This document shows positions 16,027 to 25,409 of a stretch of DNA of 64,000 bases, in pieces; positions within the stretch are counted from its first letter, which is position 1, and each line of letters opens with the position of its first letter. Source of the DNA: Aeromicrobium sp. Root495 (GTDB taxonomy: Bacteria; Actinomycetota; Actinomycetes; Propionibacteriales; Nocardioidaceae); contig NZ_LMFJ01000001.1 in NCBI RefSeq assembly GCF_001426755.1, positions 1,173,846-1,237,845 on the forward strand, in the 5' to 3' direction. The translations under genes were made by a program, and so were the position numbers. Below the pieces are notes generated by a model. That model saw nothing but the letters and a program-made list of their open reading frames with translations. It made no database searches and was not told the origin of the DNA.

Positions 16027-17060
16027 TGATGGACAGCATCGAGGAAGCAACCGCCGAGGACCGCGCGTTCGAGGCCGCCCTGCGTCCGCGCACCCTCGAG
16101 GAGCTGGTGGGCCAGGAACGGGTGCGTGAGCAGCTCTCGCTCATGCTCGAGGCCGCCGTCGGCCGGGGGAGCACCCCGGACCACGTCCTGCTCTCGGGTC
16201 CGCCCGGACTGGGCAAGACGACCATCGCCATGATCATCGCCAACCAGCTCGCAGCGCCGCTGCGCATCACGAGCGGCCCTGCCATCCAGCACGCCGGCGA
16301 CCTCGCCTCCATCCTGTCCGGCGTCAACGAGGGCGACGTCCTCTTCATCGACGAGATCCACCGCATGTCTCGCCCGGCCGAGGAGCTCCTCTACATGGCC
16401 ATGGAGGACTTCCGCGTCGACGTCATCGTCGGGAAGGGTCCCGGTGCCACCGCCATCCCGCTGGAGATCCCCCCGTTCACCGTGGTGGGTGCCACCACGC
16501 GAGCGGGCCTGCTGCCGAGCCCACTGCGCGACCGGTTCGGGTTCACCGCCCAGCTCGACTACTACGAGGCCGCCGAGCTCCAGCGCATCGTCGAGCGGTC
16601 GGCAGGCCTGCTGAGCCTCGAGGTCACGTCCGACGGCAGCGCCGAGATCGCGTCGCGCTCGCGAGGAACCCCGCGCATCGCCAACCGTCTCCTGCGCCGT
16701 GTCCGCGACTTCGCCCAGGTCCGGTCCGACGGCGTCATCGACCACGACTCCGCGCACGAGGCGCTGGCGCTCTACGAGGTGGACCCGCTCGGTCTCGACC
16801 GCCTCGACCGGGCCGTGCTCACCGCACTGTGCAGCAGCTTCGGCGGGGGACCGGTCGGCATCAGCACGCTGGCCGTGGCCGTGAGCGAGGAGCGCGAGAC
16901 CGTCGAGGAGCTCGCCGAGCCCTTCCTCGTCCGACTCGGCTTCCTGGCCCGCACACCGCGGGGTCGGGTGGCCACCCCGGCCGCCTGGCGCCACCTCGGG
17001 CTCAAGCCTCCGGTGGGCGCGCAGCTGGAGATCGACCACCTCGACGCCGCGCCCGAGTGA
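16026..17060 (+). CDS. ruvB: Holliday junction ATP-dependent helicase RuvB
   Basis: This AAA+ motor of about 344 residues drives branch migration on RuvA-bound junctions. Walker [10 protein letters not shown], Walker [10 protein letters not shown], the sensor GATTRAG and the arginine finger region SPLRDRFGF are all present, followed by the C-terminal winged helix. Three consecutive starts (GTG 16023, ATG 16026, ATG 16029) are possible; ATG 16026 is chosen for its 1-bp overlap with the ruvA stop. Confidence 0.96.
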   Translation: MMDSIEEATAEDRAFEAALRPRTLEELVGQERVREQLSLMLEAAVGRGSTPDHVLLSGPPGLGKTTIAMIIANQLAAPLRITSGPAIQHAGDLASILSGVNEGDVLFIDEIHRMSRPAEELLYMAMEDFRVDVIVGKGPGATAIPLEIPPFTVVGATTRAGLLPSPLRDRFGFTAQLDYYEAAELQRIVERSAGLLSLEVTSDGSAEIASRSRGTPRIANRLLRRVRDFAQVRSDGVIDHDSAHEALALYEVDPLGLDRLDRAVLTALCSSFGGGPVGISTLAVAVSEERETVEELAEPFLVRLGFLARTPRGRVATPAAWRHLGLKPPVGAQLEIDHLDAAPE

Positions 17061-17090
17061 GACCGGTCGGGACCACGATGGTTGCTGGGT

Positions 17091-17096
17091 TAAACT
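17091..17096 (+). promoter_or_regulatory. -10-like box TAAACT before yajC
   Basis: TAAACT lies 56 nt before the yajC start in an otherwise GC-rich gap and would give a leader of about 50 nt. No convincing -35 box is visible. Confidence 0.35.
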
Positions 17097-17152
17097 GACC
17101 GGCGGCCCAGGCCCGCACTCGTCCGGGCGCCCACGACCATCGGAGCAACCCC

Positions 17153-17437
17153 TTGAACGACCTCGTCGGCCTCCTGCCGCTCCTTCTCATCGTTCCGGTG
17201 TTCTACCTCCTGGTCCTTCGTCCAGCGCGGGCCCGGCAGCGCGACTTCCAGGAGACCCAGAAGGCTCTCTCGGTGGGCGAGAGGGTCATGCTCGCCAGCG
17301 GCATCTTCGGTGAGGTGGCCGACCTCGACGACGACGTCGTGCACCTGCGCATCGCTCCCGACACCGTCATCGAGGTGAAGCGACAGGCCGTGGCCCTCGT
17401 CGTCCCCGACCCCACTTCCCCGGAGGACGAGAACTGA
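17153..17437 (+). CDS. yajC: Preprotein translocase accessory subunit YajC
   Basis: This 94-residue protein has one N-terminal membrane segment (LLPLLLIVPVFYLLVLRPAR) and the conserved cytosolic block LSVGERVMLASGIFGEVADL. YajC associates with SecDF in the Sec machinery; its exact job is unsettled. It uses a TTG start with GGAG 7 nt before it. It leads yajC-secD-secF, joined by 1-bp overlaps. Confidence 0.93.
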   Translation: MNDLVGLLPLLLIVPVFYLLVLRPARARQRDFQETQKALSVGERVMLASGIFGEVADLDDDVVHLRIAPDTVIEVKRQAVALVVPDPTSPEDEN

Positions 17438-19086
17438 TGGCCGCGACTCGCAACAGCCGCACGCTGCCCAAGCCCAAGCGGACGCTGGCGATCTTCCTCG
17501 TCCTCGTCGTGGCGGCCTACGCGCTGCTCACCGCGCTCGACCTCACCAGCAGCAAGGGCGACGACTCCGTCTGGAAGCCGCGCCTGGGTCTGGACCTCCA
17601 GGGCGGCACCCGCATCACGCTGCAGGCCAAGGACGAGAGCGGAGGCAACATCGACGCCACCAAGCTCGCCGAGGCCCGCGGCATCATCGACCAGCGCGTG
17701 AACGCCACCGGTGTCACCGAGGCCGAGGTCACGACGCAGGGCGGCAACCAGGTGATCATCGAGATCCCCGGTGCCAACGAGTCCAAGATCGTGGACCAGG
17801 TCGGCAAGACGGCGCAGCTCCGCTTCCGCCTCGTGTGGGGGACCGGTCAGAGTGCCGTCTCCGCCGCGGACAAGAAGACTGTCGCGGACCAGCAGAAGGT
17901 CGTCGACTCCGTCGACTGGAAGAAGCTCAGTCTCGACCAGCTCATCCAGGCCGAGACCGGCGGCATCGCCTCGCTGCCCAAGGAGTACCAGAAGGCCACG
18001 GCGGCCCTGCAGCAGCAGCTCGCGTCCTTCCAGTGCACGAAGAACGTGGCCGTCGACGACGTGTCGTCCAAGCCGCTCGTCACGTGCGACCCCACCACCG
18101 GTGAGGTCCAGCTCCTCAGCCCCACGGTCATCGAGGGCACCGAGGTCAAGAAGGCCGTCCAGGAGTACACCACCCAGCAGGCGCAGTGGGTCGTCTCCAT
18201 CTCGCTCAAGGGCGACGCCACCAAGGTCTTCGACCAGGTCACCAAGGCGCTCACGCCCACCCAGTCGCGGTTCGCGATCGTGCTCGACGGCCAGGTGCTG
18301 AGCGCTCCCACGTCGCAGGCGCACATCCAGAACGGTCAGTCCCAGATCTCCGGCAGCTTCACCGCCACCTCGTCCAAGGCCCTCGCCGACCAGCTCAAGT
18401 ACGGCGCCCTGCCGCTCACCTTCACGCTCAACGGCAGCTCCTTCGAGGGGCCCACCCTGGCCGGGACCCAGCTGAAGGCCGGTCTGGTGGCCGGTGCCGT
18501 CGGCATGGTGCTCGTGATCGTCTACCTGCTCCTCTACTACCGAGGTCTCGGCCTGGTGGCCATCGGCTCGCTGCTTGCAGCCGCCGCCGTCACCTACGCC
18601 CTCGTGCTGCTGCTCGGCAAGGGGCTCGGCTTCACGCTCACCCTGCCCGGCATCGCCGGACTGATCGTGGCCATCGGCATCACGGCCGACTCCTTCATCG
18701 TGTACTTCGAACGACTCCGCGACGAGGTGCGCGACGGCAAGTCGCTGCGCCTGGCCGTGGAGTCCGGCTGGGAGCGCGCGCGGACCACGATCCTGGCCGC
18801 CGACGCGGTCTCGTTCCTGGCTGCGCTGATCCTGTACATCTTCGCCATCGGCGTGGTGCGGGGCTTCGCCTTCGCCCTCGGTCTCACCACCCTCATCGAC
18901 ATCGTGGTGGTCTTCCTGTTCACCAAGCCCCTCGTCACGCTCCTGGCGCGCACGAAGTTCTTCGGCCAGGGACACAAGCTCTCCGGCCTCGACGCCGACC
19001 ACCTCGGCATCGCCGGCCGGCGTGTCGACCGCACGGGAAGCGCTCCTGGCGCTCGAACCGTGAGCACTGACGGAGGGGAGGCCTGA
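17437..19086 (+). CDS. secD: Protein translocase subunit SecD
   Basis: This 549-residue membrane protein uses proton motive force with SecF to help pull exported proteins through SecYEG. It has an N-terminal membrane segment (about 14-29), the D1 motif RLGLDLQGGTRITLQ, a large periplasm-side region longer than in E. coli over about residues 135-255, and five C-terminal membrane segments with AGLIVAIGITADSFIVYFERLRDE. This is the housekeeping export route; it also matters for the alternate-signal proteins encoded at 9593-13213. Confidence 0.95.
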   Translation: MAATRNSRTLPKPKRTLAIFLVLVVAAYALLTALDLTSSKGDDSVWKPRLGLDLQGGTRITLQAKDESGGNIDATKLAEARGIIDQRVNATGVTEAEVTTQGGNQVIIEIPGANESKIVDQVGKTAQLRFRLVWGTGQSAVSAADKKTVADQQKVVDSVDWKKLSLDQLIQAETGGIASLPKEYQKATAALQQQLASFQCTKNVAVDDVSSKPLVTCDPTTGEVQLLSPTVIEGTEVKKAVQEYTTQQAQWVVSISLKGDATKVFDQVTKALTPTQSRFAIVLDGQVLSAPTSQAHIQNGQSQISGSFTATSSKALADQLKYGALPLTFTLNGSSFEGPTLAGTQLKAGLVAGAVGMVLVIVYLLLYYRGLGLVAIGSLLAAAAVTYALVLLLGKGLGFTLTLPGIAGLIVAIGITADSFIVYFERLRDEVRDGKSLRLAVESGWERARTTILAADAVSFLAALILYIFAIGVVRGFAFALGLTTLIDIVVVFLFTKPLVTLLARTKFFGQGHKLSGLDADHLGIAGRRVDRTGSAPGARTVSTDGGEA

Positions 19087-20195
19087 TGGGCCGCATCAGC
19101 GAGTTCGGGCACCACCTCTACGAGGGCCGGATCTCCTTCGACTTCGTCGGACGTCGCAAGCTCTGGTACACCGTCTCCCTGCTCATCGTGATCGTCGCGG
19201 CGCTCGGGTTCTTCGTCCGCGGCTTCAACATGGGCATCGAGTTCAAGGGCGGCGTCGAGTTCACCGCCAAGGTCCAGACGGCCAACTCCAGCGCCGTCGA
19301 CGACCTGACGAAGGCGGTCGAGGAGTCCGGCGTCGCCGAGGCGGCCGACCCCATCGTCAACACCTCGGGCGACAACACCATCCGCATCCAGACCCGGGCC
19401 CTGTCGGCCGACGAGGCACAGACCGTCACCGACGCCATCAGCGAGTCCGGCGCCACCGAGGTGAGCCAGAACCTGATCGGCCCGTCGTGGGGCAAGCAGG
19501 TGGCCAACAAGGCGCTCACGGGACTGCTCGTCTTCCTCGTGGTCGTGGTGCTGTTCATCTGGGCGTACTTCCGCGAGTGGCGGATGTCCGTCGCAGGCAT
19601 CGTCGCCCTGGCGCACGACCTCATCATCACGGCGGGTGTCTACGCCTGGTCCGGGTTCGAGGTCACGCCGGCCACCGTCACCGGTCTCCTCACGATCCTC
19701 GGCTACTCGCTCTACGACACCGTGGTGGTGTTCGACAAGGTGCGCGAGAACACCAAGAACGTCTTCAAGTCCAACACCCGCACGTATGCGGAGCAGGCCA
19801 ACCTGGCCGTCAACCAGACACTGGTGCGCTCCATCAACACCTCGGTCACCGCCCTGCTCCCCGTGGCGGCGCTGCTCGTCGTGGGTGCAGGCGTCCTCGG
19901 CACCGGTCCCCTCAAGGACCTGGCCCTCGCCCTGTTCGTCGGCATGGCCGCCGGAACCTACTCGTCCATCTTCATCGCCACACCGCTCGCCAGCCAGCTG
20001 CGCGAGCGCGAGCCCGACGTCAAGGCGCACACCAAGCGTGTGCTGGCCCGGCGGGCGAAGGACGGCACCGTGTCGGCTTCTGACACAGTGGTGGCAGCAC
20101 CCGCGGCTCCAATCCGCGCGGTGAAGACGTCTGGATCGGCTCGGCGCTCGCAGCCCACGCGCAGCTCACGGTCCGGTCGCAAGAACGGTCGATGA
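19086..20195 (+). CDS. secF: Protein translocase subunit SecF
   Basis: This 369-residue partner of SecD has six predicted membrane segments. Conserved blocks are FNMGIEFKGGVEFTAK near the first loop, and TGLLTILGYSLYDTVVVFDKVREN, which carries the SecF signature. It ends in a basic, Ser/Arg-rich tail (RRSQPTRSSRSGRKNGR) usual for actinobacteria. Start overlaps the secD stop by 1 bp. Confidence 0.95.
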   Translation: MGRISEFGHHLYEGRISFDFVGRRKLWYTVSLLIVIVAALGFFVRGFNMGIEFKGGVEFTAKVQTANSSAVDDLTKAVEESGVAEAADPIVNTSGDNTIRIQTRALSADEAQTVTDAISESGATEVSQNLIGPSWGKQVANKALTGLLVFLVVVVLFIWAYFREWRMSVAGIVALAHDLIITAGVYAWSGFEVTPATVTGLLTILGYSLYDTVVVFDKVRENTKNVFKSNTRTYAEQANLAVNQTLVRSINTSVTALLPVAALLVVGAGVLGTGPLKDLALALFVGMAAGTYSSIFIATPLASQLREREPDVKAHTKRVLARRAKDGTVSASDTVVAAPAAPIRAVKTSGSARRSQPTRSSRSGRKNGR

Positions 20196-20230
20196 ACCCA
20201 CCGCACGCCTGATCAACCCAAGGAGATCCC

Positions 20231-20680
20231 ATGAAGACCCCTCTGGCCCTCGCCTCGGCCGCGCTCGCCCTCGGAGTCCTCGCCGGCTGTGGCGGAAGCG
20301 ACGCCGACAGCGACTACTGCAAGGACCTGAAGTCGGCCTCGAAGCAGTTCGACTCCCTCAGCTCGAGCGACGTCTCGCAGCTCGACGAGGCCTTCAAGAC
20401 GTTCCACAAGCTCGCCGACGAGTCGCCCAGCGACATCGAGAGCGACTGGAAGACCCTCGACGGCGCCATCACGACCGTCGAGAAGGCGCTCAAGGACGCC
20501 GGCCTGAAGTTCAGCGACTTCGCCAAGATCCAGCAGGGCCAGATCCCCGACGGCGTCGACGTGGCCAAGCTGCAGGACGTCGCCAAGGAGTTCTCCTCCT
20601 TGAGCGGTGCCAAGTTCACGAAGGCGTCCAACGCCATCGAGAAGCACGCCAAGGACACCTGCAAGGTCAACCTGAGCTGA
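20231..20680 (+). CDS. Small lipoprotein of unknown function (paralogue of 52912-53346)
   Basis: This 149-residue protein starts with a type II signal peptide: MKTPLALASAALALGVLAGC, with lipidation at the Cys of LAGC. The mature part (GGSDADSDYCKDLKSASKQF onward) is helical, acidic and lysine-rich, with cysteines near both ends (YCKDL and TCKVN) that could form a disulfide. An AAGGAG ribosome site precedes the ATG. A second gene at 52912 encodes a lipoprotein with the same layout (lipobox, YC, helical body, C-terminal CK). No family is recognised. It sits between secF and apt. Confidence 0.85.
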   Translation: MKTPLALASAALALGVLAGCGGSDADSDYCKDLKSASKQFDSLSSSDVSQLDEAFKTFHKLADESPSDIESDWKTLDGAITTVEKALKDAGLKFSDFAKIQQGQIPDGVDVAKLQDVAKEFSSLSGAKFTKASNAIEKHAKDTCKVNLS

Positions 20681-20688
20681 TCCGCTCC

Positions 20689-21228
20689 ATGACCTCCTCC
20701 GCATCGGCCGCCCCGGCGCTCATCGAGCGCTGGGTGCGGCCGATCGCCGACTGGCCCCAGCCCGGGGTCACGTTCCGCGACGTCACCCCGCTGCTCGCGC
20801 AGCCCGACGCCTTCGACGCCGTCATCGAGGCCATGGCCGACCAGGTCAAGGCCCTCGGACCCGTGGACGCCCTCCTCGGGGTGGAGGCTCGCGGGTTCAT
20901 CCTCGCGGCGCCGCTGGCCCTGCGTCTCGGGATCGGCTTCGTGCCGGTGCGCAAGGCCGGCAAGCTGCCGGCCGAGTGCGTCAGCGCCGAGTACGCCCTC
21001 GAGTACGGCACGGCCACCATCGAGATGCACGCGGACGCCCTGCAGGCGGGTCAGCGGGTCGTCGTCGTCGACGACGTCCTGGCCACCGGTGGCACCCTCG
21101 AGGCGGCAGCATCGCTCGTCGACGCGGTGGGCGCCGAGGTCGTCGCACACCTTGTCATGATCGAGCTGGCCGCCCTGGGCGGTCGTGCTCGCCTCGCCCA
21201 TCCGGTCTCCACCGTCCAGACCTACTGA
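20689..21228 (+). CDS. apt: Adenine phosphoribosyltransferase
   Basis: This 179-residue salvage enzyme makes AMP from adenine and PRPP. The PRPP-binding motif VVVVDDVLATGGTLEAA and the GVEARGFILAAPLA loop are clear, and the start WVRPIADWPQPGVTFRDVTPLL is typical. Order secDF–lipoprotein–apt–rel links purine salvage with the stringent response enzyme, an arrangement common in actinobacteria. Confidence 0.96.
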   Translation: MTSSASAAPALIERWVRPIADWPQPGVTFRDVTPLLAQPDAFDAVIEAMADQVKALGPVDALLGVEARGFILAAPLALRLGIGFVPVRKAGKLPAECVSAEYALEYGTATIEMHADALQAGQRVVVVDDVLATGGTLEAAASLVDAVGAEVVAHLVMIELAALGGRARLAHPVSTVQTY

Positions 21229-21237
21229 AGGCTCCTC

Positions 21238-21330
21238 GTGAACCCACGCCAGGCCCGTCTCGTCGCGATCGTCCTCGTCGCGGTCCTCGTGCTCGTCACG
21301 GCGGCCACGCTCGTGGAGCAGCTGCTCTGA
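21238..21330 (+). CDS. 30-residue single-span membrane peptide
   Basis: A tiny gene of 30 codons starts with GTG, 9 bp after the apt stop, with GAAGG 6 nt upstream at the right distance for ribosomes. The product has a short basic N-terminus (MNPRQAR), one hydrophobic helix (LVAIVLVAVLVLVTAATLV) and ends EQLL, so it would span the membrane once with the N-terminus inside. I recognise no family. Position between apt and rel, the ribosome site and the clean membrane helix make it a credible small protein rather than chance. Confidence 0.6.
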   Translation: MNPRQARLVAIVLVAVLVLVTAATLVEQLL

Positions 21331-21401
21331 CCTGACGTGCGGCTCCGCCGCCCCCGCCTGACCGTCCAAGCCCTACGATGGAGGGCACGACAGGAGGACG
21401 T

Positions 21402-23753
21402 GTGGCAGACCGCATCGAGACCGACCCACCCGCGGCCGAGACCAAGGGCGCTGAGCGTCCCGGGGAGACGGCTCCGGCCTCCGTGCGCGTGCGCAGCCGT
21501 CTGGCCCGCATGGGTAATCGGCCCGGATCCTCGACGGCCGTCCTCGATCCGCTCCTCCTCGTCTACCGCTCCACGCACCCCAAGGGCGACGTCGAGTCCA
21601 TCCAGAAGGCCTACGAGGTCGCGGAACGGATGCACGACGGGCAGAAGCGCAAGAGCGGCGATCCGTACATCACCCATCCGCTCGCGGTCACGACCATCCT
21701 GGCCGAGCTGGGCATGACGGCCCCGACGCTCTGCGCGGCGCTCCTGCACGACACCGTCGAGGACACGTCGTACACGCTCGAGCAGCTCCGGGCCGACTTC
21801 GGCGACGAGGTCGTCCAGCTCGTCGACGGCGTCACCAAGCTCGACAAGGTCAAGTACGGCGACTCGGCCCAGTCCGAGACCATCCGCAAGATGGTCGTGG
21901 CCATGAGCCGCGACATCCGGGTGCTCGTCATCAAGCTCGCCGACCGACTGCACAACATGCGCACGCTGAGGTACCTGCGCCAGGACAAGCAGGAGCGCAT
22001 CGCCACCGAGACCATCGAGATCTTCGCGCCCCTGGCCCACCGCCTCGGCATGAACACCATCAAGTGGGAGCTGGAGGACCTCGCGTTCGCCACCCTGCAC
22101 CCCAAGGTCTACGACGAGATCGTCCGGCTCGTGGCCGACCGCGCGCCGTCGCGGGAGCAGTTCCTGGAACGCGTCGTGGGCGACGTCGAGTCCGACCTGC
22201 GCCACGCCAAGGTGAAGGCCACGGTCTCCGGACGGCCCAAGCACTACTACTCGATCTACCAGAAGATGCTCGTGCGCGGACGCGAGTTCACCGACATCTT
22301 CGACCTCGTCGGCGTGCGCATCCTGGTGGACTCCGTGGCCGACTGCTACGGCGTCCTGGGCGTGCTGCACGCCCGGTGGAACCCGATCCCCGGACGGTTC
22401 AAGGACTACATCAGCGTCCCCAAGTTCAACATGTACCAGTCGCTGCACACCACCGTGATCGGTCCGCAGGGCAAGCCCGTCGAGCTCCAGATCCGTACGT
22501 TCGCCATGCACCGTCGCGCCGAGTACGGCGTGGCCGCGCACTGGAAGTACAAGGAGGACGCCACGGCGCGCTCCGGGGGCGGCAAGAACGGCACCAAGGG
22601 GCGCAAGGACGGCGAGGCTCCCAACAGCGACGACATGGTGTGGCTGCGCGAGCTCATGAACTGGCAGTCCGAGACCGAGGACTCCACCGACTTCCTCGAC
22701 TCGCTGCGCTTCGAGATGAACAGCGGCGGCGTCTACGCCTACACACCTCGCGGCGACGTCATGCAGCTGCCCGAGGACTCCACCCCGGTCGACTTCGCCT
22801 ACGCCGTCCACACCGAGGTGGGCCATGCCTGCATCGGTGCCCGGGTGAACGGTCGGCTCGTGTCCCTGGAGTCGCCACTCAAGACCGGCGACGTCGTCGA
22901 GGTCTTCACGTCCAAGTCGCCCGATGCCGGTCCGAGCCGCGACTGGCTCGACTTCGTCAAGAGTCCGCGGGCACGCAACAAGATCCGGCAGTGGTTCACC
23001 AAGGAGCGACGCGAGGAAGCCATCGAGAACGGGCGCGACCAGATCGCGCGCCAGCTCCGCAAGGAGAACCTGCCGCTCCACCGCATCGTCAAGCACGACA
23101 CCCTCGACACCATCGCCAAGGATCTCGGGCTGCCCGACGTCTCGGCGCTGTACGCGGGGGTCGGCGAGGGCAACGTGGGCGCCCAGAACGTCGTCGAACG
23201 CGTCCTCACCCTGGCCGGAGGCCGTGAGGGGGCCGAGGAGGACCTCGCCGAGGGCACCACCATCGCGCGCTCGGGCAGCAGGCGAGGCAAGGTCAACCAC
23301 GGTGAGGCCGGCGTCGTCGTCGAGGGCGTCACGGGAGAGCTGCTCGCCAAGCTGGCGCGCTGCTGCACCCCGGTGCCGGGCGACGACATCTCGGGCTTCG
23401 TCACGCGAGGCGCCGGCGTGTCCGTGCATCGTTCCGACTGCGTCAACCTCGAGTCGCTGCGCAACCAGCCCGAGCGCATCGTGGCCGTCCACTGGGCGCC
23501 CACAGCCAAGAGCACCTTCCTCGTGGCCATCCAGGTGGAGGCCCTCGACCGTCCGAGGCTCCTGAGCGACATCACCCGGGTCATGTCCGACCAGCACGTC
23601 GACATCATGTCCGCGGCCATCACCACTGGCCGCGACCGGGTGGCCCGCGCCAAGTTCACGTTCGAGATGGCGGACCCCAAGCACCTCGGGCACGTGCTCG
23701 CCGCGGTGCGGCACGTCGAGGGTGTCTTCGACGTCTACCGCGTGACGCAGTAG
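21402..23753 (+). CDS. relA: Bifunctional (p)ppGpp synthetase/hydrolase Rel
   Basis: This 783-residue stringent-response enzyme makes and breaks (p)ppGpp. Domains in order: an HD hydrolase domain with H116-D117-T-V-E-D, a RelA/SpoT synthetase domain with [10 protein letters not shown] and [12 protein letters not shown], a TGS domain ([22 protein letters not shown]), a helical/zinc-finger-like region with [15 protein letters not shown], and a C-terminal ACT domain. Both enzyme sites look intact, as expected for the single long Rel of actinobacteria. GTG 21402 is chosen over ATG 21378 because AGGAGG lies 4 nt before it and a TACGAT -10-like box overlaps the upstream ATG. Confidence 0.95.
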   Translation: MADRIETDPPAAETKGAERPGETAPASVRVRSRLARMGNRPGSSTAVLDPLLLVYRSTHPKGDVESIQKAYEVAERMHDGQKRKSGDPYITHPLAVTTILAELGMTAPTLCAALLHDTVEDTSYTLEQLRADFGDEVVQLVDGVTKLDKVKYGDSAQSETIRKMVVAMSRDIRVLVIKLADRLHNMRTLRYLRQDKQERIATETIEIFAPLAHRLGMNTIKWELEDLAFATLHPKVYDEIVRLVADRAPSREQFLERVVGDVESDLRHAKVKATVSGRPKHYYSIYQKMLVRGREFTDIFDLVGVRILVDSVADCYGVLGVLHARWNPIPGRFKDYISVPKFNMYQSLHTTVIGPQGKPVELQIRTFAMHRRAEYGVAAHWKYKEDATARSGGGKNGTKGRKDGEAPNSDDMVWLRELMNWQSETEDSTDFLDSLRFEMNSGGVYAYTPRGDVMQLPEDSTPVDFAYAVHTEVGHACIGARVNGRLVSLESPLKTGDVVEVFTSKSPDAGPSRDWLDFVKSPRARNKIRQWFTKERREEAIENGRDQIARQLRKENLPLHRIVKHDTLDTIAKDLGLPDVSALYAGVGEGNVGAQNVVERVLTLAGGREGAEEDLAEGTTIARSGSRRGKVNHGEAGVVVEGVTGELLAKLARCCTPVPGDDISGFVTRGAGVSVHRSDCVNLESLRNQPERIVAVHWAPTAKSTFLVAIQVEALDRPRLLSDITRVMSDQHVDIMSAAITTGRDRVARAKFTFEMADPKHLGHVLAAVRHVEGVFDVYRVTQ

Positions 23754-23803
23754 GTCCATCTTCCGGTCATCCCTCGTTCGCCTGCGCCGGACAGCCTGGC
23801 GTC

Positions 23804-25393
23804 ATGACATCGGGGGATCTCATCGTGGACAGACGCGCACTGGTGCGCGCGGCAGGGCTGGGCGTGGCCGGCCTGGGTGCGGCCGTGGCACTGCCGGGGA
23901 CCGCGCTCGCCGGGCCGCGCCCCGCCCCGGCGCTCGTGCGCTCCGGCAGGCCCGGGCTCACGCACGGCGTCCAGGCGGGCGACGTGCACGGGCACGAGGC
24001 CACGGTGTGGGCCCGTGCCGACCGTCCCTCGCGGCTCGTGGCCGAGGTCTCCCGGGATGCCTCGTTCCGGCGCAGCGTCACGGTGAGAGGGCCGGCCGTC
24101 TCGGGGCTGACCGATCTCACGGGTCAGTGGACGCTGCGCGGGCTGCCCTCCGGCACCGACGTGCACTACCGCATCCGAGCGGTCGACCTGCACGACCCGC
24201 GGCGGTCGGGAGCTCCGGTCGCGGGCCGCTTCCGCACGCTGCCCCGGCGCCCCGACGACATCCGCTTCCTGTGGTCGGGCGACATCGCAGGACAGGGCTG
24301 GGGCGTGAACCCGGCCTACGGCGGCTTCCGCATCGCCGACGCGATGATCAGGCGCGACGCCGACTTCTTCCTGTGCAGCGGCGACAACGTCTACGCCGAC
24401 GGGCCGGTGCAGCAGTCCGTGGCGCTGCCGGACGGCAGCACGTGGACCAACCTGGTGACCGAGGAGAAGAGCAAGGTCGCCGAGACCCTCGACGAGTACC
24501 GCGGCCAGTACAAGTACAACCTCCTCGCCGACAACTGGCGCCGGTTCCTGGCCACCACCGCGCAGATCACGCAGTGGGACGACCACGAGGTCACCAACAA
24601 CTGGTACCCCGGGGAGATCCTCGACGACCCCGCGTACACCGAGAAGCGCGTCGACGTGCTGGCCTCCCGGGCCCACCGGGCGTTCCACGAGTACGTGCCG
24701 GTGGCCGACATCTCGCCCGACCCCGACGGCCGGGTCTACCGGGTCGTCCACCACGGACCGCTGCTCGACCTGTTCGTGCTCGACATGCGCACGCACAAGG
24801 ACCCCAACACGGCCAACCGCGAGTCCGGGCCCGACGACGGTGGCGTGCTGGGTGAGCGCCAGACGCGTTGGCTCATCGAGGAGCTCCGCCGGTCCAGGGC
24901 GACGTGGAAGGTCATCGCCAACGACCTGCCCATCGGCCTCGTCGTGCCCGACGGGACCACGGCCCAGGAGGGTGTCGCACAGGGCGACCCCGGCCGTCCA
25001 CTGGGCCGCGAGCGCGACATCGCTCGGGTGCTGACGGCCCTGCAGGAGTCGGGGATCCGCAACCACGTGTGGCTCACGGCCGACGTCCACTACACGGCGG
25101 CTCACCACTACTCGCCCGACCGCGCCGCCTACCAGCGCTTCGACCCGTTCTGGGAGTTCGTCTCCGGACCACTCAACGCCGGGGCCTTCGGACCCAACGC
25201 CCTCGACGGCACGTTCGGCCCGAAGGCCGAGTTCGTGGCTGCGGCACCCCACGCCAACACGGGCCCGGGGGAAGGCGCACAGTTCTTCGGCGAGGTGCAG
25301 ATCGACGGCCCCTCACGTGAGCTGACGGTCACCCTGCACGACGTCGACGGCAGGAGTCTCTTCTCCAGGACACTGGCCCCACGTCGTCGGTGA
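23804..25393 (+). CDS. PhoD-like alkaline phosphatase/phosphodiesterase, Tat-exported
   Basis: This 529-residue secreted metallophosphoesterase resembles PhoD. The N-terminus has a twin-arginine signal (DRRALVRAAGLGVAGLG, hydrophobic to about residue 40, ending ALAGP). A fibronectin-like N-terminal PhoD domain follows (to about 140), then the metal site with FLCSGDNVYADG, QWDDHEVTNNW and the late LTADVHYTAAHHYS histidines. PhoD enzymes bind calcium and iron and release phosphate from diesters outside the cell. It is 50 bp after rel, apparently a separate unit. No Pho box was recognised upstream. Confidence 0.9.
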   Translation: MTSGDLIVDRRALVRAAGLGVAGLGAAVALPGTALAGPRPAPALVRSGRPGLTHGVQAGDVHGHEATVWARADRPSRLVAEVSRDASFRRSVTVRGPAVSGLTDLTGQWTLRGLPSGTDVHYRIRAVDLHDPRRSGAPVAGRFRTLPRRPDDIRFLWSGDIAGQGWGVNPAYGGFRIADAMIRRDADFFLCSGDNVYADGPVQQSVALPDGSTWTNLVTEEKSKVAETLDEYRGQYKYNLLADNWRRFLATTAQITQWDDHEVTNNWYPGEILDDPAYTEKRVDVLASRAHRAFHEYVPVADISPDPDGRVYRVVHHGPLLDLFVLDMRTHKDPNTANRESGPDDGGVLGERQTRWLIEELRRSRATWKVIANDLPIGLVVPDGTTAQEGVAQGDPGRPLGRERDIARVLTALQESGIRNHVWLTADVHYTAAHHYSPDRAAYQRFDPFWEFVSGPLNAGAFGPNALDGTFGPKAEFVAAAPHANTGPGEGAQFFGEVQIDGPSRELTVTLHDVDGRSLFSRTLAPRRR

Positions 25394-25397
25394 CGGA

Positions 25398-25403
25398 TAC
25401 GCT
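25398..25403 (+). promoter_or_regulatory. -10 box TACGCT of the lipoprotein gene at 25410
   Basis: TACGCT ends 6 nt before the ATG at 25410, predicting a leaderless transcript; no ribosome site is present in the 6-nt gap. Confidence 0.45.
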
Positions 25404-25409
25404 CCCCGC

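Noticed and set aside
21222..23759. Long minus-strand open frame opposite rel (845 codons)
   Set aside because: It mirrors the codon structure of rel, has biased low-complexity composition and no family match; typical antisense shadow in GC-rich DNA.
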